Below, in pieces: positions 9,380 to 18,186 of a stretch of 34,780 nt of DNA (position 1 is the stretch's first letter; every line of letters starts with the position of its first letter). Location: positions 1 through 34,780 of the forward strand of contig CAJWGQ010000009.1 in the NCBI GenBank assembly GCA_913041025.1, in the 5' to 3' direction. A model generated the notes under the pieces. The model was not told where the DNA came from, did no database searches, and worked only from the letters and a program-made list of their open reading frames with translations. The position numbers and the translations under genes are program-made. Source of the DNA: an uncultured Gammaproteobacteria bacterium. GTDB lineage: Bacteria > Pseudomonadota > Gammaproteobacteria > Pseudomonadales > Azotimanducaceae_A.

Positions 9380-11047
9380 ATGGCCCAATACGTTTATAGC
9401 ATGCAGGCAGTCACCAAGGTGGTGCCTCCTAAAAGGAAGATTTTAGAAAATATTTCCCTTTCTTTTTTCCCCGGCGCAAAAATCGGAGTTCTGGGGCTAA
9501 ACGGGGCTGGGAAATCCACCTTATTAAGAATAATGGCTGGAGAGGATCAGGAAATTGAAGGAGAAGCTAGACCTCTAAGCGATCTAAGGATCGGATATCT
9601 TAAACAAGAACCAGAACTAGATGACGAAAAAAATGTCCGAAGCAATGTAGAAGAGGGTCTTGGAGAAATAGTTGAGTTTCTTTCGGAATACAACACTATC
9701 TCTGATCGCTTTGCTGAAGATTTAGATGACCAGACAATGTCGGAATTGCTAGATAGACAGGGAGACCTTGCAGAAAAAATCGAAACTCAAGATGGTTGGG
9801 ACATTGATCGAACACTCGATATCGCCGCAGACGCCTTGCGTCTGCCGCCATGGGAAACACCAGTTAAAGTATTATCCGGTGGAGAGAGGCGCCGTGTCGC
9901 TTTATGTAAATTGTTGTTGTCAAAGCCGGATATGCTTCTTCTAGACGAGCCCACTAATCACCTGGACGCAGAGAGCGTAAGCTGGATAGAACAATTCCTC
10001 CACGAGTATTCAGGAACGGTTGTAGCAGTAACACACGATCGCTACTTTTTAGACAACGTTGCAGGTTGGATTCTAGAATTAGACAGGGGAAAAGGAATCC
10101 CTTTCGAAGGCAATTATACGAACTGGCTTGAGGCGAAAGAGCTAAGACTCAAACAGGAATCTGCACAGGACGAGTCTAGACAAAAAGCCATCCAATCTGA
10201 ACTAGAGTGGGTGCGCTCGAACCCAAAAGCAAGACAAGCCAAAAATAAATCACGACTTCAAAGATTCGATGATTTAGTGGCCCAAGAACAGGAGACCCGA
10301 AAAGAGACAGCGGAACTGTTCATCCCCACTGGCCAAAGATTAGGCGAAAAAGTAATCGAAATAAATGCCTTATCCAAAGGCTTTGATGACAGGCTTCTAA
10401 TCGAAAATTTATCGGCTAACATCCCAAGAGGAGCTATTGTTGGCATTGTCGGTGGAAACGGAGTAGGAAAATCAACGCTATTTAAAATGATCACTGGCAG
10501 TGAAAAACCAGACAGCGGTTCTGTGGAACTTGGAACTACGGTTGACCTTGCTTATGTCGATCAAAGTCGTGATGAACTCGACAGCAAAGCTACTGTTTGG
10601 GAAGAAATCTCGAACAAGCAAGACATTATCCAAGTCGATAAACATCAAATTCATAGCCGCGCTTATGTAGGACGGTTTAATTTCAAAGGAACAGATCAAC
10701 AGAAATTTGTTGGAGACTTATCCGGTGGGGAGAGAAATCGAGTTCATCTAGCCAAACTACTTCGAAATGGAGCTAATGTCCTACTTTTAGATGAACCAAC
10801 AAACGATCTCGATGTAGAAACACTGCGAGTACTGGAGAGCGCTCTGCTAGATTTCGCTGGCACTGTTCTAGTGATATCGCACGATCGGTGGTTCCTCGAT
10901 AGAATAGCTACACACATCTTAGCATTCGAAGGTGAAAGCCATGTTGAGTGGTTTGAGGGAAACTTCAGTGATTATGAAGCTGATAGAAAAAAACGATTAG
11001 GCGATGTCGGACCAAAAAGAGTCAAATATAAACCAGTCACTCGCTAA
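9380..11047 (+). CDS. ettA: Energy-dependent translational throttle protein EttA (ABC-F ATPase)
   Basis: ABC-F protein that binds the ribosomal E site and gates entry into the elongation cycle according to ATP/ADP ratio. The 555 residues contain two ATPase domains: Walker A GLNGAGKST (39-47), signature LSGGERRRVAL and Walker B MLLLDEPTNHLD, then the linker (PtIM) region, then GGNGVGKST, LSGGERNRVHL and VLLLDEPTNDLD. The second P-loop differs from the usual GPNGAGKST by two residues. I chose ATG 9380, not the TTG nine bases upstream, because MAQYVYSMQAVTKVVPPKR aligns directly with E. coli EttA and an AGAAGG ribosome-binding site lies at 9364-9369. The gene converges on radA with five bases between stops. 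Confidence 0.96.
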   Translation: MAQYVYSMQAVTKVVPPKRKILENISLSFFPGAKIGVLGLNGAGKSTLLRIMAGEDQEIEGEARPLSDLRIGYLKQEPELDDEKNVRSNVEEGLGEIVEFLSEYNTISDRFAEDLDDQTMSELLDRQGDLAEKIETQDGWDIDRTLDIAADALRLPPWETPVKVLSGGERRRVALCKLLLSKPDMLLLDEPTNHLDAESVSWIEQFLHEYSGTVVAVTHDRYFLDNVAGWILELDRGKGIPFEGNYTNWLEAKELRLKQESAQDESRQKAIQSELEWVRSNPKARQAKNKSRLQRFDDLVAQEQETRKETAELFIPTGQRLGEKVIEINALSKGFDDRLLIENLSANIPRGAIVGIVGGNGVGKSTLFKMITGSEKPDSGSVELGTTVDLAYVDQSRDELDSKATVWEEISNKQDIIQVDKHQIHSRAYVGRFNFKGTDQQKFVGDLSGGERNRVHLAKLLRNGANVLLLDEPTNDLDVETLRVLESALLDFAGTVLVISHDRWFLDRIATHILAFEGESHVEWFEGNFSDYEADRKKRLGDVGPKRVKYKPVTR

Positions 11048-11052
11048 TAAAC

Positions 11053-12417
11053 TCAAATAGCCTCAAGAGCTTCAAGAGCAGCGGACAGGTGTTTTACTGC
11101 GTAGACCGACAAACCAGGAACAGGATCCTTAGGCTGATTGGCAAACGGCACAATAGCCTTTTTAAATCCATGCTTTGAGGCCTCACGCAAACGCTCCTGA
11201 CCATTCACTACTGGCCTCAGTTCACCTGTAAGGCCAACCTCACCAAAGGTGACCAAGTCTCGAGGTAGAGGTCTATTGTTCAATGAAGAAAGCACCGCCA
11301 ATACTAGTGCCAAATCAGATCCAGTTTCTTGAATTCTGACGCCACCCACCACGTTAATGAAGACGTCCTGGTTACTGAGCGAGATGGCACAGTGTCTGTG
11401 CATAATAGCCAATTGCATCGACAACCGTTGATGATCTAGACCGACGGCGATTCTCCTAGGCTGGTTCGACGGGGAGTCGTCGGCAAGCGCTTGAATTTCC
11501 ACAAGTAAGGACCTTGTTCCTTCCCATGTTACTGTCGTAACGCTGCCAGATGCATCAAAATCACCCCGCTGTAAAAATATAGCAGAAGGATTTGGTACCT
11601 CCCTCATGCCGTGATCAGTCATCGCAAAGACACCAATTTCATTGACAGCTCCAAAACGATTCTTATGCCCTCGCAAAATTCTGTAGCGCCCGTCACTGGA
11701 ATTATCCAACATGATGAAAGTATCGATCATGTGTTCAAGAATTTTCGGACCAGCCAAACCACCTTCTTTTGTGACATGACCAACGAGAATCACAATTGTG
11801 CCTTTCTGTTTCGCCATTCTGGTGAAATAAGCTGCCGTCTCTCGAACTTGATTCACGGACCCTGGAGCAGACCCCACTTCGCTAAGCTGCATCACTTGAA
11901 TTGAGTCTATGACCAAGATTTTTGGCACGGCCTTATCTACCATTTGTTTGATCGATTCCGCTCGAATCTCGGAAGCAACATCCAAATCACCTAGAGGCAG
12001 ATTTAAGCGCTGTGCTCTAAGCGCGATCTGCTGCAATGACTCTTCACCAGTGACATAGAGAACGCCTTCTTTAGACGCCAACTTAGTGGCAACCTGCAGC
12101 AGCAAAGTACTCTTTCCCGCACCAGGATCACCTCCCATCAAGATGACTGAGCCAGGCACGAGACCACCGCCTAGCACCCTATCAAGCTCACCGACACCCG
12201 TCGATATCCTAGAAAGTTGTTCAGCAGAGACAGCCCCTAGCTTCTTTAGCTCAGAAGTTTCTCCACCAAAACTCGCCGAAGGAGCACTCTCGTAATCTAC
12301 AAATACTCTCGACAAAGTATTCCACTGTCCACAGGCCCCACATTGGCCTTGCCATTTTGGATAATCTGCTCCGCATTCAGAACATACGAAGGCGGTTTTA
12401 GTCTTTGCTTTAGCCAA
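11053..12417 (-). CDS. radA: DNA repair protein RadA (Sms)
   Basis: RecA-like ATPase that promotes branch migration in recombinational repair. Domains in order: a C4 zinc finger (Cys12, Cys15, Cys26, Cys29), a RecA-like core with Walker A GGDPGAGKST (about 95-104), the RadA-specific KNRFG motif (252-256), and a C-terminal Lon-protease-like domain (GVRIQETGSDLALVLA, FGEVGLTGELRPV). Its 454 residues are normal. It starts at ATG 12417 and lies 26 bases downstream of dnaB. In many relatives alr sits after dnaB; here radA follows directly. Confidence 0.96.
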   Translation of the reverse strand: MAKAKTKTAFVCSECGADYPKWQGQCGACGQWNTLSRVFVDYESAPSASFGGETSELKKLGAVSAEQLSRISTGVGELDRVLGGGLVPGSVILMGGDPGAGKSTLLLQVATKLASKEGVLYVTGEESLQQIALRAQRLNLPLGDLDVASEIRAESIKQMVDKAVPKILVIDSIQVMQLSEVGSAPGSVNQVRETAAYFTRMAKQKGTIVILVGHVTKEGGLAGPKILEHMIDTFIMLDNSSDGRYRILRGHKNRFGAVNEIGVFAMTDHGMREVPNPSAIFLQRGDFDASGSVTTVTWEGTRSLLVEIQALADDSPSNQPRRIAVGLDHQRLSMQLAIMHRHCAISLSNQDVFINVVGGVRIQETGSDLALVLAVLSSLNNRPLPRDLVTFGEVGLTGELRPVVNGQERLREASKHGFKKAIVPFANQPKDPVPGLSVYAVKHLSAALEALEAI

Positions 12418-12443
12418 AAGCCAATACCATCACTATCTGTTAT

Positions 12444-13820
12444 TTATGTGAAATCGTTGTATCGTTCTGACGCTAAATCTTCGAACTTGGTTAGGTGTCC
12501 GATATAAGAGACTCGAACTTTCCCTATTGGACCGTTCCTTTGCTTACCTATTATCAGTTCTGCGATGCCCTGATCCAGCGAATTCTCGTCATAAACCTCA
12601 TCACGATAGATAAAGAGAATAACATCAGCATCCTGCTCTATCGCACCAGATTCCCTCAAATCCGACATCATTGGCCTTTTGTCAGGCCTCGACTCCAATT
12701 GCCTGTTTAATTGAGAGAGCGCTATCACAGGACAATCCATCTCTTTTGCCAGAGCCTTGAGGGCTCGAGAAATTTCCGAAATCTCGACCGCTCTATTTTC
12801 ACCATTGTTGGTCGTCCTCATCAGCTGTAGATAATCGACCACGATCAAATCTAGACCGCCAGCCTCTCGATCGACCCTCCGCGCTCGAGATCTTAAGTCA
12901 GCAGGAGTCAACGCAGCTGTATCATCAATATACAGTTTTTTATCACGCAATTGACTAACAGCACCAGTGAATCGAGTCCAATCTTCATCTAATAGCTCCC
13001 CAGTCCTGAGTCGATTCTGATCAATTCGACCCAAGCTAGATAGCAATCGCATCACTATTTGCTCAGAGGGCATTTCCAAACTAAATACCAATGCAGACCG
13101 ATCGGACATGATTGCATGCTCTACAAAATTGATCGCTAGGGCCGACTTTCCCATTGACGGCCTACCGGCAACGATCACCAAATCAGAATCCTGAAAACCA
13201 GTGGTCTTCTTGTCCAAATCTTTAAAGCCACTCGGCACACCAGTGATCGAGCCCTTATTTGCGAATAGAAATTGAACTTTTTCAACAGCACTCTGAAGCA
13301 AAGCGGGTCCGATTTTTTCGGGGCCACCATCGTTGAGCCGATTTTCGGAAATCTGAAAAACAGACTGCTCCGCTAATTCCAATAAAAGATCACTTTCTCG
13401 ACCATCAGGATTAAACGCTGCATCAGCGATATTATTAGCAGCTCCTATTAGTTGCCTCAATATTGAGCGTTCCCGAACTATTCTAGCCCACGCTAAAACG
13501 TTAGTGGCACCAGGGGTAGAATCTGTAATATCTGCCAAATAACCTACACCACCGACTTTTTCGAGTTGACCTTGATTTTGCAGCTCTTCCGATAAAGTAA
13601 CAGCGTCAAGCGGTTGATCTTTATTTTCTATTACCATCATGGCTTCAAAAATAATCTGGTGTTGCGTTCTATAAAAATCACTTGGTTTGATTAGTTCCAC
13701 CAAATCAAACCATGACTGATCATCGAGCATCAATCCTCCAAGGACCGATCGCTCTGCCTCGACAGATTGGGGGGGGACTTTTAGAGCGGTCGAGATATTA
13801 TCCTGGGGCTGTTCCGACAT
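12444..13820 (-). CDS. dnaB: Replicative DNA helicase DnaB
   Basis: Hexameric 5'-3' helicase that unwinds DNA at the replication fork. An N-terminal helical domain (KVPPQSVEAERSVLGGLMLD) is followed by a RecA-like ATPase domain with Walker A GRPSMGKS (about 219-226), FSLEMP, LIVVDYLQLM, IALSQLNRQLE and LRESGAIEQDADVILF. No intein interrupts the P-loop or the other motifs. I start at ATG 13820 (458 residues); a GTG two codons upstream is the alternative. Eight consecutive C bases in the coding strand near residue 18 encode the Pro-Pro of KVPPQ and could be a slippage site. The gene lies about 100 bases downstream of rplI, a classic linkage. Confidence 0.97.
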   Translation of the reverse strand: MSEQPQDNISTALKVPPQSVEAERSVLGGLMLDDQSWFDLVELIKPSDFYRTQHQIIFEAMMVIENKDQPLDAVTLSEELQNQGQLEKVGGVGYLADITDSTPGATNVLAWARIVRERSILRQLIGAANNIADAAFNPDGRESDLLLELAEQSVFQISENRLNDGGPEKIGPALLQSAVEKVQFLFANKGSITGVPSGFKDLDKKTTGFQDSDLVIVAGRPSMGKSALAINFVEHAIMSDRSALVFSLEMPSEQIVMRLLSSLGRIDQNRLRTGELLDEDWTRFTGAVSQLRDKKLYIDDTAALTPADLRSRARRVDREAGGLDLIVVDYLQLMRTTNNGENRAVEISEISRALKALAKEMDCPVIALSQLNRQLESRPDKRPMMSDLRESGAIEQDADVILFIYRDEVYDENSLDQGIAELIIGKQRNGPIGKVRVSYIGHLTKFEDLASERYNDFT

Positions 13821-13865
13821 CGTCACTACAACAGAAGAAGGCTCAATAGCTTCTCTATTTAGGGA

Positions 13866-13884
13866 TCTAAGCGCAAGCGTTAGA
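13866..13884 (-). other. Short hairpin between rplI and dnaB
   Basis: TCTAACG and CG(C)TTAGA can pair around a CTTG loop, a seven-base-pair stem with one bulged C. No T-tract follows, so it is not a standard terminator. It could be an RNA stability or processing element between rplI and dnaB. Confidence 0.35.
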
Positions 13885-13927
13885 TGAATTAATTTGCGAG
13901 CTGATAGCCTGCTTTATTGCGAAAGCG

Positions 13928-14374
13928 TTATTCAGGAATCACCGCAACCTTAATCTGAGCGGTAACATCTGTATGAAGCTGAATAGCGATCTCATATTCG
14001 CCTAAAACTCTAATGACCCCTTCGGGCATCCGAATTTCACTTCGTTCAACTGAGATACCTTCTGCAGTTAGAGCATCCGCAATATTTTGAGTTCCAACTG
14101 AACCATAGAGCCGCCCCTCTTCACCAGACTTAACTGCAATCGACAGCTCTTTATCAACTAGTTTTTCTGCTCTCGTATTCGCCTCGGCTAGTTTTTCATT
14201 TGCAGAAGCTTCCAGTTCAGCACGCCGGCCTTCAAAAACAGTCCTATTTTCGTCATCGGCCGTTACGGCTTTCCCTTGAGGTAAAAGATAATTTCGTGCG
14301 AAACCAGGTTTTACCGAAACCTCATCTCCAAGATCGCCCAGGTTTCCAATTTTTTCTAGAAGAATTACGTTCAT
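13928..14374 (-). CDS. rplI: 50S ribosomal protein bL9
   Basis: Two-domain protein that binds 23S rRNA domain V and projects from the large subunit. The 148-residue product begins MNVILLEKIGNLGDLGDEVSVKPGFARNYL-type sequence with the usual NYLLPQGKA, has the long connecting helix (about 45-80), and ends in the C-terminal domain with GRLYGSVGTQNIADAL. Length is typical. It lies 14 bases downstream of rpsR. A 101-base spacer with a small hairpin separates it from dnaB. Confidence 0.97.
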   Translation of the reverse strand: MNVILLEKIGNLGDLGDEVSVKPGFARNYLLPQGKAVTADDENRTVFEGRRAELEASANEKLAEANTRAEKLVDKELSIAVKSGEEGRLYGSVGTQNIADALTAEGISVERSEIRMPEGVIRVLGEYEIAIQLHTDVTAQIKVAVIPE

Positions 14375-14388
14375 CTGATAGTTCCTCC

Positions 14389-14598
14389 CTAACGATGCTG
14401 ATCTGTATAGGGCAATAAAGCCAGATACCTGGCTCTTTTAACTTCTGTAGTTATCCGCCTTTGCTGGCTTGCACTGGCACCACTAATTCTGCCGGGCAGT
14501 ATTTTTCCGGTCTCGCCAATATATTGCCTGAGCTTATCTAAATTCTTGTAATCTATTTCAGGATCGCCCGAATTCGTATTTTTGTTATCTTTACTCAT
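14389..14598 (-). CDS. rpsR: 30S ribosomal protein bS18, with atypical N-terminus
   Basis: Binds the central domain of 16S rRNA as a heterodimer with bS6. Core signatures are present: [33 protein letters not shown] and [16 protein letters not shown]. The usual bS18 N-terminus (in E. coli a run like ARYFRRRKFCRF) is missing; in its place is the polar, uncharged-to-acidic [14 protein letters not shown]. The normally conserved KYQR is SQQR. The protein has 69 residues against 75 in E. coli. The ATG overlaps the rpsF stop (TAATG), so no upstream extension is possible in this frame. Identity is secure; the altered N-terminus is directly visible. Confidence 0.93.
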   Translation of the reverse strand: MSKDNKNTNSGDPEIDYKNLDKLRQYIGETGKILPGRISGASASQQRRITTEVKRARYLALLPYTDQHR

Positions 14599-15098
14599 TA
14601 TTCGGAACCCCCATCACTTTCCTTCGATTCATCGCTCTCCTGAGTTTCATCGGATTCTTCTACTTTTGACTCGCTTTGATCAGAACTCGATTCTTCTCGC
14701 GTATCTTCTCTGTCCCTCTTTTTCTCAGAATTTTTACCAGCCAAGCGATCTCTTTCTCTATCCTTCTCTTTGTCTCTGAGCTCCTCTTCATATAACAATG
14801 AATTACCAGTTATAACTCCTTTCCGACGGATTACCATGCTTCTTATAACTGCATCGTTAAAACGGAAAGCGCTCTCTAGCTCATCGAGGACGTCTTGCTC
14901 TACCTCTACGTTAAACAATATATAGTGTGCTTTATGGATCTTAGAAATTGGGAATGCAAGCTGGCGTCTTCCTAGATCTTCTGATCTGTGCACAACGCCG
15001 TTCGCTTTTTCGATCGTCGCGCCATAGCGTTCGATCATACCCGGGACCTGATCACTTTGATCAGGATGAACCAACAAAACGATTTCGTAATGTCTCAT
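14598..15098 (-). CDS. rpsF: 30S ribosomal protein bS6, with long charged C-terminal tail
   Basis: Primary 16S rRNA-binding partner of bS18. Residues 1-100 form the normal fold and match E. coli closely ([49 protein letters not shown]). From about residue 104 to 166 there is a low-complexity tail: first mixed Lys/Arg/Glu/Asp, then Ser/Glu/Asp only. E. coli S6 has a shorter acidic tail (about 131-135 residues in total) that RimK extends with glutamates, so a long acidic tail is an exaggeration of a known feature. It starts at ATG 15098 with an AAGGA ribosome-binding site eight bases upstream, and leads rpsF-rpsR-rplI. Confidence 0.96.
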   Translation of the reverse strand: MRHYEIVLLVHPDQSDQVPGMIERYGATIEKANGVVHRSEDLGRRQLAFPISKIHKAHYILFNVEVEQDVLDELESAFRFNDAVIRSMVIRRKGVITGNSLLYEEELRDKEKDRERDRLAGKNSEKKRDREDTREESSSDQSESKVEESDETQESDESKESDGGSE

Positions 15099-15143
15099 TT
15101 TTAATTCCTTTTGGCTAACTCCACATTTAAATGAAGTGTTTTA

Positions 15144-15173
15144 GCTCTCAGTCCAGCTTTTGAACTGTAGAGC
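15144..15173 (-). promoter_or_regulatory. Hairpin in the rpsF leader
   Basis: In the RNA of the minus strand, GCTCT-A-CAGT pairs with ACTG-AGAGC: nine base pairs interrupted only by a bulged A, closing an 11-base loop. It lies 46-75 bases upstream of the rpsF start. Ribosomal-protein leaders binding the S6:S18 complex are known in many bacteria, so autoregulation is plausible. I cannot match this hairpin to the published consensus. Confidence 0.4.
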
Positions 15174-15231
15174 AAGGACGCTTGAAGCGGGCGACAATTC
15201 TATTGGCTCACAAGGGACAACGCAAGATATA

Positions 15232-15972
15232 TCAAAGACTGGAATTACGCTGTCTAACCATTTCAAAAAGTAATACGCCACACGCCACCGAAACATTCAA
15301 GCTACCCACTGTCCCTTGCATATCGATTCGAATAAGCTGGTCACACTTTTCTTTTGTCAATCTCCTCAATCCTTTGCTCTCATTGCCCAGAACAATTGCG
15401 ATAGGACCTACGAAGTCCGCATCGCTCCAAGAAATACCGCCCTCTCCAGAGGCGCCATAAATAGTTAATCCTTGCAGACTTAACCATTCGATAAATCGGA
15501 CCAAATTCACCACTTCCACAATACATAAACCCTCATTACCGCCTTGGGCCACCCGCAACACCGTCTCACTTATAGGCGCGCTTTTTCTCTTGGGGATAAC
15601 CACAACATCAACACCGGCCCCGTTGGCGGTTCGCAAGCACGCGCCAAGATTCCTGGGATCTTCAATTCCTTCGCAAACAAGGACCTTTATATCGGACGGA
15701 TACTCATCCCATTTAGCTTTCAAGTCTCTTTCGTTTTCGATTTCAATGTCGTGACAATCCAACAAAACGTTTTGATGGTTTCCTGTCACTTGTCTTCGTT
15801 TAAACCATGATGATTCGACCACTTGATAGCGAATATTGCTCGCGCGCGCCAAGCCAATTAATTCATTAATACGGGAATCCTTTCTCGTCTTCAGGACATA
15901 AAGGCATCTAGCCTTTTGAGGCGACTGATTCAAGCACTCTCTAATCGCATGAAAGCCAATCAAGTCCGACAT
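15232..15972 (-). CDS. rlmB: 23S rRNA (guanosine-2'-O-)-methyltransferase RlmB
   Basis: SPOUT-family methyltransferase that 2'-O-methylates G2251 (E. coli numbering) in the P loop of 23S rRNA using S-adenosylmethionine. The N-terminal substrate-binding domain begins IGFHAIRECL. The C-terminal knotted domain has CEGIEDPRNLGACLRTANGAG, AIVLGNESKGLRRL and MQGTVGSLNVSVACGVLLFE, the three SPOUT motifs. Length 246 residues, as in E. coli (243). It starts one base after the rnr stop, the standard rnr-rlmB pair. The stop is 133 bases upstream of rpsF. Confidence 0.95.
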   Translation of the reverse strand: MSDLIGFHAIRECLNQSPQKARCLYVLKTRKDSRINELIGLARASNIRYQVVESSWFKRRQVTGNHQNVLLDCHDIEIENERDLKAKWDEYPSDIKVLVCEGIEDPRNLGACLRTANGAGVDVVVIPKRKSAPISETVLRVAQGGNEGLCIVEVVNLVRFIEWLSLQGLTIYGASGEGGISWSDADFVGPIAIVLGNESKGLRRLTKEKCDQLIRIDMQGTVGSLNVSVACGVLLFEMVRQRNSSL

Positions 15973-18165
15973 TTAATGCGTCCTTCCTCTTCGACGACGG
16001 TGTTTACTAAGACGCTTTTTCCTCTTTGCTTTCTTTTGAATACTGCTTTCAACGATGAGATCAATTTTCCCCTGTGCGGGTTCCACCGACGCAATCTGTA
16101 CTCTAATCTGGTCCCCTAAAGAAAAGGCTTGACCGGAAGACTCTCCCACTAACGAGACTCTACTTGGATAATATTTATAGTAATCGTTCCCAAGGTTCGT
16201 CACATGCAATAGCCCCTGAATAAAGTATCCTCTCAACTCAACAAATAGCCCAAATTCCGTTACCCCAGCCACAAACCCATCTAACGTCTCACCAACCAGA
16301 TCAAGCAGATAGTCACACTTAAGCCAGGCATCCACAGCCCAACCCGCAGCTTCAGCTCGCCTTTCTGTTTGCGAGCAACTTAAACCTAAATTAATAAAAT
16401 TATCTTCTATAGCGCCTTCAGCTTGTTCTATTCCTCGTAAGATACTCTTGATTGCTCTATGCGCTAACAAGTCGGGATAACGTCTAATCGGGCTCGTAAA
16501 ATGCGTATAACTATCAAGAGCCAAGCCGAAATGACCTTTCTTGTCAGGTTCATACATGGCTTGTTGCAATGACTTGAGAACCAAGTGCTGGTAGATTTCT
16601 CCACTCCGATGCATCGCAATTTCTGAGAGCAAATTCTGCACAGTTTTTGGGGTTAGATGGCCCCTACCCACCGAAATTCCAAGGGTGGCGAAACTCTTTC
16701 TTAATTGCTCCCACTTCAATATGTCTGGAGATTCATGGTTCCTATACAAGAAACTCCTAGAGTTTTTCTCAAGAAACTTCGCTGCGCACACATTAGCCAA
16801 CAACATCAGCTCCTCAATCAAATGGTGCGTGTCATTTCTTTCGTCTCTTTTCAAAGCGACGACAGAACCTGAAGACAACTCCAGGAGAGCCTCAGACGTC
16901 GAGATATCTAGCGCTCCTCTTTCGATTCGCTTCCTCTGCAAAATAAAATAAACATCGCGTAAACAATCGAGTGACGAGAGAACGCCTGCATCGGCTTGAC
17001 CTGGAAATTTACCGCTACAGTAGTACTCTTCAACCTGATGGTACGTGGTCCTCGCTTTAGACTTTATAATCGCCTCGTGAAATTGAAAATGCGGTTCTGA
17101 ATGCCCTGGATAAAGAAACGCTTCACAAACGATTACCAATCGATCCTCATCTGGAACTAGAGAACACCGATCATTCGAAAGCTCTTCTGGCAACATGGGA
17201 ACCACAAATTCGGGGAAATAAACTGAAGTACCACGATTTCTGGCCTCAATATCTATCGGGCTTCCATCAGTGACATAATGACCTACATCTGCGATCGCTA
17301 TCAGTATCCTCCAACCCCCATCTTTGAACGGCTCAGCATAAACAGCATCGTCAAAATCCTTGGCAGTTTCACCATCAATCGTTATGAAAGGCAAAGAAGT
17401 CAAATCTAATCGAGTTCGATATTCCTGAGGAGAAATGACTTCAGTGAAGCTCTCCACCACCTGTTCAACCTCTGCAGGCCAGCTTTTCGGAATATCCAAA
17501 TTTCTAAGGGTCGTTTGAATCGCTAAATCTGCGACACTGTGGCTCTCTATCTTATCAATCAATTCACCCACAAATCCCAATCGATTCTTTGTGATTAACT
17601 TAACTTCAACAATGTCTCCCACCGCCAAGTTCGAAGAACTGAGAATCTTGCTATCGCGGAGATACACTCTACCCTTTACGTTCCGATTCAAAGAGAGCGC
17701 TATTACTTCGCTGCCAACGAATTCAACAGACGCCACTATCGAATCAGCCGACAACTCTAAAATTTTATTAATTACGAATTTAGCCTCTTGAACAAAGCCC
17801 TCGATTTCGTCTCCCTTACGAACCTGTAACCCAGGACTAGGAACTAGCTCAAACCCCTTACAATGCAAAAAGCGCCCTCTAGATTCTACTCGTCCTCTTA
17901 AAAGAGAACTCTCGTCAATATAGCTAAAGGCACCACTTTCGCTTCTGTGAACTCTACCTGACCGGTTCAACATTTTAAGTTCTCTACGTAGAAGCCTAAT
18001 ATCAGATAAGCCTTTATTTTTCGCCTCTCGAACTATGTCACCCCAAAACAAAGGGCTATCGGCGTCGCTTAAAAGCTGTTGAAGATTGTTAGCGGTAAAA
18101 TTGTTTTTCGGCTTCTTAGGATGCACTTTGCACGAAACTATCGAATTGACATGATCCAGAAACAT
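15973..18165 (-). CDS. rnr: Ribonuclease R
   Basis: Processive 3'-5' exoribonuclease that degrades structured RNA. Order: N-terminal winged-helix-like region (about 25-80), cold-shock RNA-binding domains, RNB catalytic domain with IDGETAKDFDDAV (Asp264, 270, 272, 273, the metal-binding set with the same spacing as E. coli) and HFTSPIRRYPDLLAHR, an S1 domain (about 627-705), and a basic tail rich in Lys/Arg. The 730 residues are shorter than E. coli (813), mostly through short N- and C-terminal extensions. Start is uncertain: ATG 18165 lies 13 bases from a GGAGG site, and GTG 18126 would also fit the domain start. Only 21 bases separate ATG 18165 from the opposite-strand tRNA gene. Confidence 0.93.
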   Translation of the reverse strand: MFLDHVNSIVSCKVHPKKPKNNFTANNLQQLLSDADSPLFWGDIVREAKNKGLSDIRLLRRELKMLNRSGRVHRSESGAFSYIDESSLLRGRVESRGRFLHCKGFELVPSPGLQVRKGDEIEGFVQEAKFVINKILELSADSIVASVEFVGSEVIALSLNRNVKGRVYLRDSKILSSSNLAVGDIVEVKLITKNRLGFVGELIDKIESHSVADLAIQTTLRNLDIPKSWPAEVEQVVESFTEVISPQEYRTRLDLTSLPFITIDGETAKDFDDAVYAEPFKDGGWRILIAIADVGHYVTDGSPIDIEARNRGTSVYFPEFVVPMLPEELSNDRCSLVPDEDRLVIVCEAFLYPGHSEPHFQFHEAIIKSKARTTYHQVEEYYCSGKFPGQADAGVLSSLDCLRDVYFILQRKRIERGALDISTSEALLELSSGSVVALKRDERNDTHHLIEELMLLANVCAAKFLEKNSRSFLYRNHESPDILKWEQLRKSFATLGISVGRGHLTPKTVQNLLSEIAMHRSGEIYQHLVLKSLQQAMYEPDKKGHFGLALDSYTHFTSPIRRYPDLLAHRAIKSILRGIEQAEGAIEDNFINLGLSCSQTERRAEAAGWAVDAWLKCDYLLDLVGETLDGFVAGVTEFGLFVELRGYFIQGLLHVTNLGNDYYKYYPSRVSLVGESSGQAFSLGDQIRVQIASVEPAQGKIDLIVESSIQKKAKRKKRLSKHRRRRGRTH

Positions 18166-18169
18166 TCAT
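18116..18169 (-). CDS. Possible 17-codon leader ORF overlapping the rnr start
   Basis: ATG 18169 lies nine bases after a perfect GGAGG (18179-18183), better spaced than the rnr ATG four bases later. The frame runs 17 codons (MNVSGSCQFDSFVQSAS) to TAA at 18116-18118, overlapping the alternative rnr start GTG 18126. It could be a coupling leader for rnr or pure chance. No homology is recognised. Confidence 0.25.
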   Translation of the reverse strand: MNVSGSCQFDSFVQSAS

Positions 18170-18174
18170 TAAAG
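18146..18174 (+). promoter_or_regulatory. Candidate sigma-70 promoter for tRNA-Leu
   Basis: A perfect -35 hexamer TTGACA at 18146-18151 is followed after 17 bases by TTAAAG (weak -10, 18169-18174) and then a GC-rich stretch (GCGCC), as in discriminators of stable-RNA promoters. The tRNA begins 12 bases after the -10. The promoter lies inside the 5' end of rnr on the other strand. Confidence 0.5.
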
Positions 18175-18186
18175 TGCGCCTCCAAA

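Noticed and set aside
13768..13777. Eight-base C/G run in dnaB as phase variation
   Set aside because: dnaB is essential and the run encodes a normal Pro-Pro; no out-of-frame alternative product makes sense.
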